From Clostridia bacterium (GTDB lineage: Bacteria; Bacillota; Clostridia; Oscillospirales; Acutalibacteraceae): 28,591 bases of DNA. How positions within the stretch are numbered: position 1 is the stretch's first letter; the number at the start of each line of letters is the position of its first letter. A program made the position numbers and the translations under genes. The notes under the pieces were generated by a model, which was given only the letters and a program-made list of their open reading frames with translations, was not told where the DNA came from and did not search any database. The stretch covers positions 1 to 28,591 of the forward strand of contig CAADUC010000036.1 in assembly GCA_900752115.1 (NCBI GenBank), in the 5' to 3' direction. Positions 19,874 through 28,507 of the stretch are shown here, in pieces.

Positions 19874-20737
19874 GTGCTGACTTTGGATATGGAGACAGCC
19901 CGGCCAAACGACTGCGCGTTTCGTTTCTTTCAGGAAGGCGAGCATCATATTGAGCGCCGCTTCGCACAAAGCGTTTTGGTGATGGGGCTGGAGAGGACGC
20001 TGTATTTTGAGGAGGAGGGAAAGCCGGTCGCCGTTTCGCCGGGGGAATGGTATATCCAGCGGGCGGGATTGTTTCAGACTGGAAAAAGGGGCAGTCCGTC
20101 TCCCGTTTATTTCTACCTGCATTTTGACGGTGAATTTCGGGAATCCGAAGAAGGCCAGCCGTTTGCCCTTCCGCTGTCCGGGACGTTTGACGTGCCGTCT
20201 GTGCGTCCTCTGATGGAAAAGCTGGTGCACTGTCAGAAAGAGGTGGCCGGACAGCGGATGTTCGAGGTTTCGTTATTCCGCAGTCTGCTGTACTTTTTAT
20301 ACTGCTCCGATCGGGAGGGGCGCAATACGCTTCCGTACCGCATTCTCACGGCGGTGTCCTCCCATCTGGAGGAGCCGGTCTCACTGACCGCGCTGTCCGG
20401 ACAGCTGGGATATTGTGAGGACTATTTAGGACGAGTCTTTCGCCGCGAGTACGGCGTGTCTGTCTGCCGGTATGCCAACCGCCTTCGGGTGCAGAAGGCC
20501 GGACAGCTGCTCCGGGAGACCAATAAGAGTGTGGAACAGATCAGAATAGAAGTCGGCTGTACCTCGGTATCCCGCTTTTACCGGATGTTCCGGCGTGAAA
20601 CGGGAATGTCGCCCAGCGAATGGCGGGCGGGAAAGGGTCGGGGGGAGCAGCTTCTTCCGGCCGGAAAAAACGCCGGAAGCTTTACTGCGGAATCCGATGC
20701 CTTTACGCCCGCAGCAGAGCCACGGCAACGTCGTTGA
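19874..20737 (+). CDS. AraC-family transcription regulator
   Basis: The product is 287 residues. An N-terminal cupin-like sensing domain (about 1-130) ends in a linker, and two HTH motifs fill 155-255: LTALSGQLGYCEDYLGRVFR and VEQIRIEVGCTSVSRFYRMF, followed by the family signature RRETGMSPSEWR. A 35-residue low-complexity tail follows. It starts at GTG 19874, supported by AGGAGGGAG 6 nt upstream. Divergent from the GH127 glycosidase gene, it most likely responds to a sugar released by that enzyme and controls it. Its 3' end overlaps the convergent glycerate kinase gene by 35 bp. Confidence 0.88.
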   Translation: MLTLDMETARPNDCAFRFFQEGEHHIERRFAQSVLVMGLERTLYFEEEGKPVAVSPGEWYIQRAGLFQTGKRGSPSPVYFYLHFDGEFRESEEGQPFALPLSGTFDVPSVRPLMEKLVHCQKEVAGQRMFEVSLFRSLLYFLYCSDREGRNTLPYRILTAVSSHLEEPVSLTALSGQLGYCEDYLGRVFRREYGVSVCRYANRLRVQKAGQLLRETNKSVEQIRIEVGCTSVSRFYRMFRRETGMSPSEWRAGKGRGEQLLPAGKNAGSFTAESDAFTPAAEPRQRR

Positions 20738-21935
20738 CGTTTGTTCCTGTCGGTCCGGTAACGATCAGCCCGCCGATATGCTCCAGGGCATGATACGCGT
20801 CGTTCTCCCGCAGTACGGCGCTTACGTCGAGGCCGATGGAGCAAAGAGCGGACAGTGTGTCTCCATCCGCATAGCCTCCGGCTGCGTCCGTGGGGCCGTC
20901 CGTGCCGTCGCTCCCCACGCTGAACACAGCGGCGTGCGGCAGCCCTTCCAGCCCCTGCGCGGCGGCCAGTGCAAGCTCCTGATTCCGTCCGCCCAGCCCG
21001 CTGCCGGTCAGATGTACGACTGTTTCACCGCCGGCAAGAAAGGCCAGACTGCGCCCTTCCTCCGCGTGCGTCCGGAGAATGCTGGCCAGAAAGCTTCCCG
21101 CCTCCCTCGCTTCGCAGCACAGGCGATCGGTCAGAAGAACAGGCTCATACCCCAGGCGGCGGCATTCCTGCGCAGCCGCGGCGCACAGCTCCCGCACGCT
21201 TCCGGTGATCTGTGTTGTCACGCGGGAAAGCGTCTTGGGTGTTTCCTGCTTCAGGAGCGTCATGGCGCGGGGAGAAAGCCGCAGCCCATATTTCTGCACA
21301 ATGGCTTCCGCCTGCGCGCAGGTGGAAGAATCCGCGCAGGCCGGGCCGGATGCGATCATGTCAAGCGGATCGCCCAATACATCCGAGAGCACAATGCTGT
21401 ACACCTGCGCGGGTTCGCAGGCCTGGGCGAATTTTCCGCCCTTCACGGCCGAAAGGCGTTTGCGCAGCGTGTTGATCTCTACGATGTCCGCACCGCATGC
21501 GAGCAGCTGGCGTGTCACGTCCTGCAGCTCCTCGCCGGGAATCAGCGGCTGCTCAAACAAAGCGCTTCCTCCGCCGGAGAGGAGAAACAGCACGGTATCC
21601 TCCTCTTTGAGATCCTTGATAAGGGAGAGCGCTCTGGCAGTTGCAGTGAAACCGTTTTCGTCCGGGACCGGATGGCCCGCTTCAAAGCACTCCACTCCCG
21701 GGAGCTCTCCGTCCACGTGGCCGTATTTGGTGATGACGACGCCGCCGTCCACAGGCACTTCTGCCAACGCCGCTTTCGCCATGCGCCAGGCGGCTTTGCC
21801 CGCAGCGATGAGCACGGTTTTTCCTTTTCCCGGCGTAAAACCGCTGAGTGCGCGCCGAACGGCCTGCTCGGGTAATACGGCCGCAATGCTGGCGCTCACA
21901 ATGGCCTCCGCGTCTTTGCGTAAATTGGTATTCAT
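20703..21935 (-). CDS. Glycerate 2-kinase (DUF4147/MOFRL type)
   Basis: This enzyme phosphorylates D-glycerate to 2-phosphoglycerate, feeding glycolysis. The 410-residue product has LIAAGKAAWRMAKAAL, the loop LLSGGGSALFEQP, INTLRKRLSAVKGGKFAQA, LSDVLGDPLDMIASGPA and, in the C-terminal MOFRL domain, LAFLAGGETVVHLTGSGLGGRNQEL and VGSDGTDGPTDAAGG. The ATG at 21935 is supported by GGAG 4 nt upstream and GGAGGAGG further up; the longer frame to 22010 runs back into the upstream regulator. It lies 49 bp downstream of a second AraC-family gene on the same strand and is probably co-transcribed and controlled by it. Confidence 0.9.
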   Translation of the reverse strand: MNTNLRKDAEAIVSASIAAVLPEQAVRRALSGFTPGKGKTVLIAAGKAAWRMAKAALAEVPVDGGVVITKYGHVDGELPGVECFEAGHPVPDENGFTATARALSLIKDLKEEDTVLFLLSGGGSALFEQPLIPGEELQDVTRQLLACGADIVEINTLRKRLSAVKGGKFAQACEPAQVYSIVLSDVLGDPLDMIASGPACADSSTCAQAEAIVQKYGLRLSPRAMTLLKQETPKTLSRVTTQITGSVRELCAAAAQECRRLGYEPVLLTDRLCCEAREAGSFLASILRTHAEEGRSLAFLAGGETVVHLTGSGLGGRNQELALAAAQGLEGLPHAAVFSVGSDGTDGPTDAAGGYADGDTLSALCSIGLDVSAVLRENDAYHALEHIGGLIVTGPTGTNVNDVAVALLRA

Positions 21936-21984
21936 GACACTCCATCCTCCTCCGAAATGTTCAGCCTGTTTGTATGGCAGAGTC

Positions 21985-22812
21985 TTATCTTTTGTCCGCA
22001 GATGGGGCAAACTGAATTTGCCACTCGCTGGGATTCCCCTGCCGGCGAAATTTTCCGGGACTGGTACCCGTCAGCTTTTTGAATTGGCGGTAAAAGTGTA
22101 CCTCATTGGCGTAGCCGCAGATCTCGGCCACCTGCTCAAGAGGCAGATCGGTTGTCGTGACGAGGAACTTGGCGCGCTCGACGCGCATACGGATGACGTC
22201 CTGCCGGAAGGAAATGCCGAAAAGCTTTTTATAGAGCGATTCGAAGTAGGATTCGCTGATGTTCAGCCGCTGTGCAAGTTCAGCGGCGGTATGCGGTTCC
22301 TGACTTGTGTTTTCCATCTCCAGCCGGAGCAGCTGCAGACGCTCCTGAAAAGGATTGCGCGCCTGCCGGACGGCTTGCTTGCGAAAGGCTTCGTTCAGGT
22401 GATTGAGAAGGAAAACGAACAGCGCGTCCGTATTCTCCTGCGCGGCGGCGGGGTCGCCGTAGGATTGTTCCCAGAGGATTTGCTGGATGCAGAAGGTGTA
22501 CAGCCTGTGATTGCCGATGGGGAACGGCCGGTTGCTCATGGCGTTGAGCCGCCTCGTGCAGGCTTCGTCCGTTGTCTCAAAATGCAGCCAGTCGTCCATG
22601 TAGATTCCGTCCGGGTTGCCGTAGCGGTAGGAAGTATGCGGGGCCAGGATCACCGCCTGCGGCGGGGTTACGGTAAAGTGTTCCGAGCCAATCTGAAATT
22701 CTCCTGCGCTGCGGATGATCAATACCACATGATTCGGGAGCCCGTTCGGTCTCGTCAGGAGAAAAGTGCGCGGATGCCGCGTATCACAGCCTCCCTTGAT
22801 TGCCCGAATCAT
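21985..22812 (-). CDS. AraC-family transcription regulator beside glycerate kinase
   Basis: The product is 275 residues: an N-terminal cupin sensing domain (VLIIRSAGEFQIGSEHF, PPQAVILAPHTSYRY) and a C-terminal pair of HTH motifs (TAAELAQRLNISESYFESLY; LPLEQVAEICGYANEVHFYR) ending in QFKKLTGTSPGKFRR. ATG 22812 begins MIRAIKGGCD and has a G-rich tract 8 nt upstream, a weak ribosome site; the frame is open further upstream but no better start is apparent. A good promoter lies 59 bp before it. It precedes the glycerate kinase gene in the same direction, so a role in control of glycerate or sugar-acid use is likely but inferred. Confidence 0.87.
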   Translation of the reverse strand: MIRAIKGGCDTRHPRTFLLTRPNGLPNHVVLIIRSAGEFQIGSEHFTVTPPQAVILAPHTSYRYGNPDGIYMDDWLHFETTDEACTRRLNAMSNRPFPIGNHRLYTFCIQQILWEQSYGDPAAAQENTDALFVFLLNHLNEAFRKQAVRQARNPFQERLQLLRLEMENTSQEPHTAAELAQRLNISESYFESLYKKLFGISFRQDVIRMRVERAKFLVTTTDLPLEQVAEICGYANEVHFYRQFKKLTGTSPGKFRRQGNPSEWQIQFAPSADKR

Positions 22813-22870
22813 GCGTTGGCCCCCCCTTTTTTTGTCCCCGCTTTTTCGATGGAATCCGCTTTCTTCCCCT

Positions 22871-22899
22871 AGTGTAGGAGATCCATCCCTTTTTGTCAA
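22871..22899 (-). promoter_or_regulatory. Promoter of the second AraC regulator/glycerate kinase operon
   Basis: On the minus strand TTGACA (plus 22894-22899) and TACACT (plus 22871-22876) are separated by 17 bp. This is a strong sigma-A promoter 59 bp upstream of the regulator ATG. The gap up to the serpin promoter (22900-23051) holds no gene. Confidence 0.8.
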
Positions 22900-23051
22900 G
22901 AAATCTCCCGCCGTCCGGCTTCTGCCGGTTTGCCGCAGAGGAGAAAAGAAGGACGCTGAGAATAGGAAAAGGATTGGTTTCGTAAACTGGTTTGTCTGAC
23001 GCCGGAGACGTACGGCTTGGGGAAGGGGCAGGGAGAGAGGGACGGGGTTGC

Positions 23052-23081
23052 TTGACAGGGAATGGCGGCAGCGGCTATACT
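23052..23081 (+). promoter_or_regulatory. Promoter of the serpin gene
   Basis: TTGACA (23052-23057) and TATACT (23076-23081) are separated by 18 bp. The leader to the start codon is about 110 nt. Confidence 0.75.
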
Positions 23082-23197
23082 GAAAGAAAAGCCCGGAATG
23101 GTATTGATTTTGTCCGGGCGGGCACGCCTGGAAAGACAAGAATTTCCTGAGACAGGGCGGACAGATGGCTGTCCGGGCCGGAAAAGAGGGGGATGCC

Positions 23198-24604
23198 ATG
23201 CAGGAAAAAAACACGGGACAGCTGGAAAAGCGGTCGGGAAAATATTCTTACCGAAGAAAAGGACCTGTGGTGCTGGCTTGTCTGGCTCTGGTGCTGACGC
23301 TGCTCGGCGGTCTTGCCACGATGCCGCGTCCGGCTGCGGAACCGCCTGCGGAGGAGGCCTGCGTGATCTGCGAGGCGGCATATCCGGAACGGGTGCAGCG
23401 TCCCTCGGCGACTGAAATCGGAGACGCGCAGAAATATGACGAGGCGTATGCCGCCTGGCGCGAGGATCGCTCGGAGCAAATGGCGCAGGCGCAGCTGTGT
23501 GTGGAAGGATTGGCCCCGTTCCTGCGGGAGGCCTCGCGCGCCGTTCTGACCGGTTCGGGGGAGGAAAACCGTGTGTTCTCGCCGGTGAGCCTGTATATGA
23601 CTCTGGCTATGCTGACGGAGGCAACCGGCGGGGAAACACGTCAGCAGCTGCTGGATCTTCTCGGCGCGCCGGATGTGGAAACGCTGCGGGAGCAGGTGGG
23701 AACCGTGTGGGAGGCCTGTTACTGCGATGACGGCGTGACGACCTGTCTGTTTGCCAATTCCGTTTGGCTGGATGAAGGAATTTCGTTTGTCCCTTCGACC
23801 ATGGAAACGCTGGCCGGTACGTATTATGCGTCCTCCTATCAGGGCCGCATGGGATCGGAGGAGCTCAATGAGGCGTTCAACGATTGGCTCGGCGAGCAGA
23901 CGGACGGTTTTCTGGGCAAGCAAGCTTCGGAAGAGACGCTGAGCCCGAATACCGTGCTTGCCCTTGTTTCCACTGCTTTTTATCAGGCGGCCTGGGGAGA
24001 CGCGTTTCAGGAGGACGCTACGGAGGAAGGCGTGTTTGAGACTTCCGACGGAGAGGTTCCCTGTGATTTTATGAAGCAGATCCGCACCCGTGCCTTTTAC
24101 TGGGGGAATGGCTTTTCGGCCGTTTCCCAGTCGCTTGACGAAGGCCGGGAACAGATGTGGCTGATTCTTCCGGATGAGGGGGTCACTCCGCAGGAGCTTT
24201 TGGAGGACGGAGAGGTGCTGGATTTTCTGCTTTCCGAGGAGCGCTATTCGGAATCTGCATTGGTCCGCCTTTCGCTTCCGAAGTTTGATGTGACCTCTGA
24301 ACTGCACATGGAAAGCGCCCTGCAGCGTCTTGGCGTCGTCAATGTCTTTTCCCCGGAGCTGTCGAATTTTGCGCCGCTGACGGATCACGGCGATTTGTAC
24401 GTGGGAAGCGCCAGGCAGACCGCGCGCGTATCGGTCGACGAGGAGGGCTGCACGGGGGCGGCGTATACCAGAGTCGGGATTGACTCCGGAGGCTCTTCCG
24501 CGGGTGAGGAGATTGCGTTTACGCTTGACAGACCGTTTCTGTATGCCGTTGTTACGGCGGAGCGGCTGCCGCTTCTTGTCGGCATAATGGATCGGCCGGC
24601 TTAA
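23198..24604 (+). CDS. Membrane-anchored serpin (serine protease inhibitor)
   Basis: The product is 468 residues. A basic N-terminus (RRKG) and one hydrophobic segment (about 22-41) suggest an N-terminal membrane anchor or signal, with the rest outside the cell. After a spacer of about 55 residues the serpin fold follows: FSPVSLYMTLAMLTEATGGE, LFANSVWLDEG, ALVSTAFYQAAWGDAF, LSLPKFDVTSELHMESALQR and the closing FTLDRPFLYAVV. The reactive loop runs from DEEGCTGAAYTR to the FTLDRPF strand. Gut clostridia such as Eubacterium siraeum carry comparable inhibitors (siropins) against host or bacterial proteases. ATG 23198 has AGGGGG 7 nt upstream and is preferred to ATG 23165. Single-gene unit with promoter and terminator. 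Confidence 0.92.
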   Translation: MQEKNTGQLEKRSGKYSYRRKGPVVLACLALVLTLLGGLATMPRPAAEPPAEEACVICEAAYPERVQRPSATEIGDAQKYDEAYAAWREDRSEQMAQAQLCVEGLAPFLREASRAVLTGSGEENRVFSPVSLYMTLAMLTEATGGETRQQLLDLLGAPDVETLREQVGTVWEACYCDDGVTTCLFANSVWLDEGISFVPSTMETLAGTYYASSYQGRMGSEELNEAFNDWLGEQTDGFLGKQASEETLSPNTVLALVSTAFYQAAWGDAFQEDATEEGVFETSDGEVPCDFMKQIRTRAFYWGNGFSAVSQSLDEGREQMWLILPDEGVTPQELLEDGEVLDFLLSEERYSESALVRLSLPKFDVTSELHMESALQRLGVVNVFSPELSNFAPLTDHGDLYVGSARQTARVSVDEEGCTGAAYTRVGIDSGGSSAGEEIAFTLDRPFLYAVVTAERLPLLVGIMDRPA

Positions 24605-24643
24605 AGGCGGGACTTTCCGCGGCAAAACTTGATAAAAGGAAAA

Positions 24644-24682
24644 GGAGCTCTGCTGCCTTTGGGCAGCAGAGCTCCTTATTTT
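24644..24682 (+). terminator. Terminator between the serpin and DUF4380-like genes
   Basis: GGAGCTCTGCTGCC (24644-24657) and GGCAGCAGAGCTCC (24662-24675) form a perfect 14-bp stem with a TTTG loop, then TTATTTT. The opposite strand also has a T-rich tail, so it can serve both convergent genes. Confidence 0.9.
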
Positions 24683-24713
24683 CACTGCGAAGGGAGAGTG
24701 GTTTTCCCCTGTA

Positions 24714-25658
24714 TCAGCACAGATTGTGGATAAAATTTTCGATCGACGTCTCATCAACGGGATTTACGCCGTTCCGTGTGGCAAACAGAGACAGGTTGTC
24801 CACATGGCGAATCCCCTCTCCCGGCTCAACGAGATAGATGGGGCTGAAAGAGTCAAGCTCCGCAAAACAGCCGCTCACACGCGTGCGGTAGGAGCAGTCA
24901 TGATTGGGATAGCAGGAGGTCTCGTCATGGACATACCGTTTGATCAGCGTCGTGTCAGGCAGAACATAGGCAGCCCAACCGGTGATGTTGTTGACGCCGA
25001 GGATGAATTCCTTTTCCATTTCGGGATCCTGGCGGATCGTCAAATACCGTTCGCCCGCAAAGAGACGGGGATCCGTGAGCGTCGTACCGGGCCACAGCGC
25101 AAGAATACGGTTTGGCTGCATCGGCTGTGTATCTCCGAAGCTTTGGGGGATCACTTCCAGGCCGCCGGCGCGAAGCGCGGTGGACGACCAGACGGAAAGT
25201 TTTTTGCGCTCATGCGAGGTGTTTTTGATGCTGTGTACGATCATGATGTCGGAAGCGCCGTCGCCCATGAGAATCTCGGTGGAATATTTGATCCCGTCGC
25301 TTTTTTCGCGCGGAGAAATGAGGGAAACGCCGTCCGGACGGATGGTATAAAGCACGGAGCTGTTGTCCGGAAAAAAGCTTTCCGGTACGCGAATCGGGGC
25401 GATGGAGCCAAAATGACCGCCCCGGCGGTGAAAAACGGCGCCGGTACCGTAGTGGCTGTCCATCTCCGGGCCGGAGACGGTGAACCGGTCCGCATTGTCC
25501 TCGAAAAGAATGTTTTCCCTGTCCGTCAGCCGGAAAGAAACCACTCGCGGCCCATAATCAATGGTGACGATGGCCTCGATAAAGCCGTTGGAGAGGCGCA
25601 GGCAGTTACCCCAAGCGTCGTAGCGTACTTCCTTTATCTCAATGGACAAGAAAACCAT
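24714..25658 (-). CDS. DUF4380-like hypothetical protein, sugar mutarotase-like fold
   Basis: The product is 314 residues with no signal peptide. The N-terminal part (CLRLSNGFIEAIVTIDYGPR, then NILFED) resembles DUF4380, a family with a galactose-mutarotase-like beta-sandwich often next to carbohydrate genes. No catalytic residues can be assigned. The annotated ATG at 25658 has AGGAGG directly against it, too close for use; TTG at 25649, three codons on, has the same AGGAGG at 9 nt and may be the true start. It converges on the serpin gene and lies 29 bp after the end of tmcAL on the same strand. Confidence 0.65.
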   Translation of the reverse strand: MVFLSIEIKEVRYDAWGNCLRLSNGFIEAIVTIDYGPRVVSFRLTDRENILFEDNADRFTVSGPEMDSHYGTGAVFHRRGGHFGSIAPIRVPESFFPDNSSVLYTIRPDGVSLISPREKSDGIKYSTEILMGDGASDIMIVHSIKNTSHERKKLSVWSSTALRAGGLEVIPQSFGDTQPMQPNRILALWPGTTLTDPRLFAGERYLTIRQDPEMEKEFILGVNNITGWAAYVLPDTTLIKRYVHDETSCYPNHDCSYRTRVSGCFAELDSFSPIYLVEPGEGIRHVDNLSLFATRNGVNPVDETSIENFIHNLC

Positions 25659-25687
25659 CCTCCTGAAAGCGGATAAAGGCAGCCCGC

Positions 25688-26893
25688 TCAGGACCCCAGG
25701 CGTATGACGCCGTTGGTGAGGTTCCTGCCGCAGGGGGTGGGGCGGGGGAGAAACAACGCGTGCAAATCACTGCCTTTTCCTTCCAATTCAATCATATTCC
25801 GCCCCTTTTTGTCAAGGTGCAAAAGCTCCGAGGAATGACTCACAACCGGGATGTTTCCTGTTCTTTTTGCCTCGCGCAGAAAGAAGACGCCGCTCTCCTT
25901 CAGACCGAGCAGGCGCAGATACGGGGGAAGGCCCTGTGCGTCGGCGGCGGTCAGCCCCACAAAAGCGGAAAACACAATCCGTCTCAGCCGGGCGAGCGGA
26001 TAGCGCTTGGTTTTCAACAGCGAGAACAGTTCGTCGAGCGAGCAGGCTTTGCGCACGGCGGAGAAAAGACGGTTTTCCAGACCCTCGCTCACATCCGGCA
26101 GAACGGCAAGCTCCGGCAGACTCATGGTCCGGAGGCGCGCAAGGACGGCGCGCTCCATGCGGAAGAGCTCCGCAGGACAGGAGCCGTCCGCGAGGGCACG
26201 GCGCAGGACGGCTGCAGCCGGTTCGGGTACAAACGGGGTCCAGTCCTCTCCGTGCCGGATCATCCTGCGCAGAGCCGTCGCACTGGCATAGCCGGAGGAT
26301 GCTTCGGCGTCGTGATGCTGTGCGCCCCGGCGCGCGGCGGTGAACGGCTCGAGAGATACGCCGAGCGTCAGGGCAGCCTTGAGATACTCTACGCCCAGAA
26401 TATTGTTCGGCAATTGCAGCAGGGCCGCCATGTCTTCGCCCGCGATTTTGCGCACCGCGGCCTCGCGGGCCGAGGCAAACGCAACGCCGCGCGAAAGCTC
26501 CTGCCGGACCTGTTCCGAAAAGGCGGGAGAGAGAAGAAGACGCGCCGCCTGCCCGAGAGCGGCCGCGCTGCCGTTTTCGCTGCCAAAGCAGATCCTGCGG
26601 CATCCCAGCTGTGAAAGGAGAAACACCCCGCCGAGCGCGAAGCGCTCGGCTCCCGCCATCGCCCACGGCAGAGGAAGCTCAAAAACGGCGTCCGCGCCGC
26701 ATCGCAGAGCCATTTCCGTGCGGTCCCATTTTGAGAGAAGGGCGGGCGCTCCGCGCTGCACAAAGTCGCCGCTCATCACGACGGCAAGAGGGGATGCGCC
26801 GGCGCGCCTGGCCTCGCGGATCAGGTACTCGTGTCCGCGGTGAAAGGGGTTGAATTCAGCGATGATTCCGGCGGGACAGTCAGCAGCTCCCAA
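25688..26893 (-). CDS. tmcAL: tRNA(Met) cytidine acetate ligase
   Basis: TmcAL (YlbM, formerly DUF795) activates acetate with ATP and acetylates the wobble cytidine of elongator tRNA-Met. The 401-residue product opens with IIAEFNPFHRGHEYLI, whose HRGH (residues 18-21) is the nucleotidyltransferase HIGH-type motif, then VVMSGDFVQRGAPALLSKWDRTEMAL and LPNNILGVEYLKAAL. The start is TTG at 26893 with AAAGGAGG 8 nt upstream. It is divergent from the acetate kinase gene, a neighbourhood seen in other clostridia. Confidence 0.93.
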   Translation of the reverse strand: MGAADCPAGIIAEFNPFHRGHEYLIREARRAGASPLAVVMSGDFVQRGAPALLSKWDRTEMALRCGADAVFELPLPWAMAGAERFALGGVFLLSQLGCRRICFGSENGSAAALGQAARLLLSPAFSEQVRQELSRGVAFASAREAAVRKIAGEDMAALLQLPNNILGVEYLKAALTLGVSLEPFTAARRGAQHHDAEASSGYASATALRRMIRHGEDWTPFVPEPAAAVLRRALADGSCPAELFRMERAVLARLRTMSLPELAVLPDVSEGLENRLFSAVRKACSLDELFSLLKTKRYPLARLRRIVFSAFVGLTAADAQGLPPYLRLLGLKESGVFFLREAKRTGNIPVVSHSSELLHLDKKGRNMIELEGKGSDLHALFLPRPTPCGRNLTNGVIRLGS

Positions 26894-26940
26894 GGCAAAT
26901 GCCTCCTTTCGTGGAATCCGCCGGAAAATGCGGCGGAAAC

Positions 26941-26969
26941 TTGAATTTACCGTTTGTTTGTACTATACT
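26941..26969 (+). promoter_or_regulatory. Promoter of ackA
   Basis: TTGAAT (26941-26946) and TATACT (26964-26969) with 17-bp spacing lie in the tmcAL-ackA divergent gap. The leader to the ackA start is about 170 nt and contains a GC-rich hairpin (GCCGCA/TGCGGC near 26983-27008). Confidence 0.7.
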
Positions 26970-27146
26970 GAAGAAGAAGCGTTGCCGCACTCCGTCTGAT
27001 TTGCGGCGGCCTTTCACGGTTATTATATGGGATCAGGCGGCTGACCGCAAGGCCCTTTTGGGGAACGTGCGGGCGGCACTTATTTTAAGGGAAGGCGGCG
27101 GGCGGCTCCGGCCAGGCGGCGCAGTCCCGAAATGCAGGAGGAAAAA

Positions 27147-28400
27147 ATGAAAGTATTGGTCATTAATGCCGGCAGCTCCTCGCTGAAATATCAGCTCATC
27201 GACATGGACACCGAGAAGATGCTCGCGAAGGGTAACTGTGAGCGAATCGGACAGGAGTCCGGCGTGTTCAGCCACAAAACTTCGGACGGCCGGCAGATGA
27301 AGAAGAGCGTCACGATGAAGGATCATACGGAAGCGTTCCAGATGGTTACGGCAGCGCTGACAGATCCCAAGGCGGGCGTGGTCAAGGATCTGTCGGAGAT
27401 TTCCGCCATCGGTCACCGTGTGGCGCAGGGCGGCGCTATTTTCCATAACTCCGTTCTTGTCAACGATGAAGTGCTCGAGGGAATTGAAAGTCTGATCCCC
27501 CTGGCTCCTCTGCACAACGGACCGGAGCTTGACGGAATCCGTGCCTGTCAGCAGGTGTTTGGTCCTGATGTTCCGCAGTGCGTGGTGTTCGATACCTCGT
27601 TCCATTCCACGATGCCTCCGAAGGCTTACATGTATGCGATTCCGTACGAGTATTACGAGAAATATCAGATCCGCCGCTACGGCTTCCACGGCACCTCGCA
27701 CCGTTATGTGAGCAAGCACTGCGCGCACCTGATGCACCAGCCGCTTGAGGATCTGAAGATGATCCCCTGCCATATCGGAAACGGTTCCTCCATCGCTGCG
27801 ATCCATGACGGCAAGGTCATTGACACCACGATGGGCCTGACTCCTCTTGACGGCTTCATGATGGGTACGAGAAGCGGTTCTCTGGATCCGTCCATCGTGA
27901 CCTTTATTATGGAGAAGGAGAACCTTTCTCCCAGCGAGATGAGCGATATTCTCAACATGCAGTCCGGCATGATGGGAATCTGCGGCTACAGTGATGACCG
28001 CGATGTAACCAAAGCGGAGATTGAGGGCGACCACAAGGCGATTCTTGCGCATGAAATGCTTACCTATCAGATTGCGAAGTACATCGGCGCTTATGTGACC
28101 GCGATGGGCGGTCTGGACTGCCTGGTGTTCACCGCCGGTCTCGGTGAGAACCAGCCGCATCTTCGCTATGGTGTCTGCCGTTACCTCAAATATATGGGCG
28201 TTAAAATTGACGGCGTGCTCAACGATGAGATGACCGCCGGCAAGGAAGGCAAGATCTCCACCCCGGATTCCTCTGTTCCGGTCTGGATCATCAGCACCAA
28301 CGAGGAGCTGATCATCGCCCGCGACACGAAGCAGATTGTTGAGAAGCTCAAGTATGCTTCCACCGAGGATAAGACGGTTGTCGATCTCGAGGATATCTGA
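27147..28400 (+). CDS. ackA: Acetate kinase
   Basis: AckA makes ATP and acetate from acetyl phosphate and ADP, the last step of acetate fermentation. The 417-residue product has the ASKHA-fold signatures VLVINAGSSSLKYQLID at the N-terminus, IGHRVAQGG, VVFDTSFHSTMPP, RYGFHGTSHRYVS with the active-site His, MGTRSGSLDPSI and FTAGLGENQPHLR. ATG 27147 has AGGAGG about 6 nt upstream; the frame extends to 27132 without a better start. Codon use is strongly biased to GC and looks like that of a highly expressed gene. No pta gene is adjacent inside the window. Confidence 0.97.
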   Translation: MKVLVINAGSSSLKYQLIDMDTEKMLAKGNCERIGQESGVFSHKTSDGRQMKKSVTMKDHTEAFQMVTAALTDPKAGVVKDLSEISAIGHRVAQGGAIFHNSVLVNDEVLEGIESLIPLAPLHNGPELDGIRACQQVFGPDVPQCVVFDTSFHSTMPPKAYMYAIPYEYYEKYQIRRYGFHGTSHRYVSKHCAHLMHQPLEDLKMIPCHIGNGSSIAAIHDGKVIDTTMGLTPLDGFMMGTRSGSLDPSIVTFIMEKENLSPSEMSDILNMQSGMMGICGYSDDRDVTKAEIEGDHKAILAHEMLTYQIAKYIGAYVTAMGGLDCLVFTAGLGENQPHLRYGVCRYLKYMGVKIDGVLNDEMTAGKEGKISTPDSSVPVWIISTNEELIIARDTKQIVEKLKYASTEDKTVVDLEDI

Positions 28401-28455
28401 GAAAAATTTCCGCCGGAGTTCCGGCAAAGCATCCTGACGGTCCTGCATGGCAATG

Positions 28456-28498
28456 AACGGCGGCGCGTTCCCCGAAGGGACGCGCCGCCGTTTTTTTT
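28456..28498 (+). terminator. Terminator after ackA
   Basis: AACGGCGGCGCGT (28456-28468) pairs with ACGCGCCGCCGTT (28480-28492), extended by CCC/GGG around a CGAA loop, followed by a T-run. This is a very strong intrinsic terminator. Confidence 0.92.
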
Positions 28499-28507
28499 GT
28501 TTCACGA

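Noticed and set aside
21079..22872. 597-codon plus-strand frame across the glycerate kinase and AraC genes
   Set aside because: It spans two real minus-strand genes and their gap, has no domain, and arises from GC-rich codon bias.
23075..24757. 560-codon minus-strand frame opposite the serpin gene
   Set aside because: Serpin motifs on the plus strand are unambiguous; this frame is basic low-complexity shadow.
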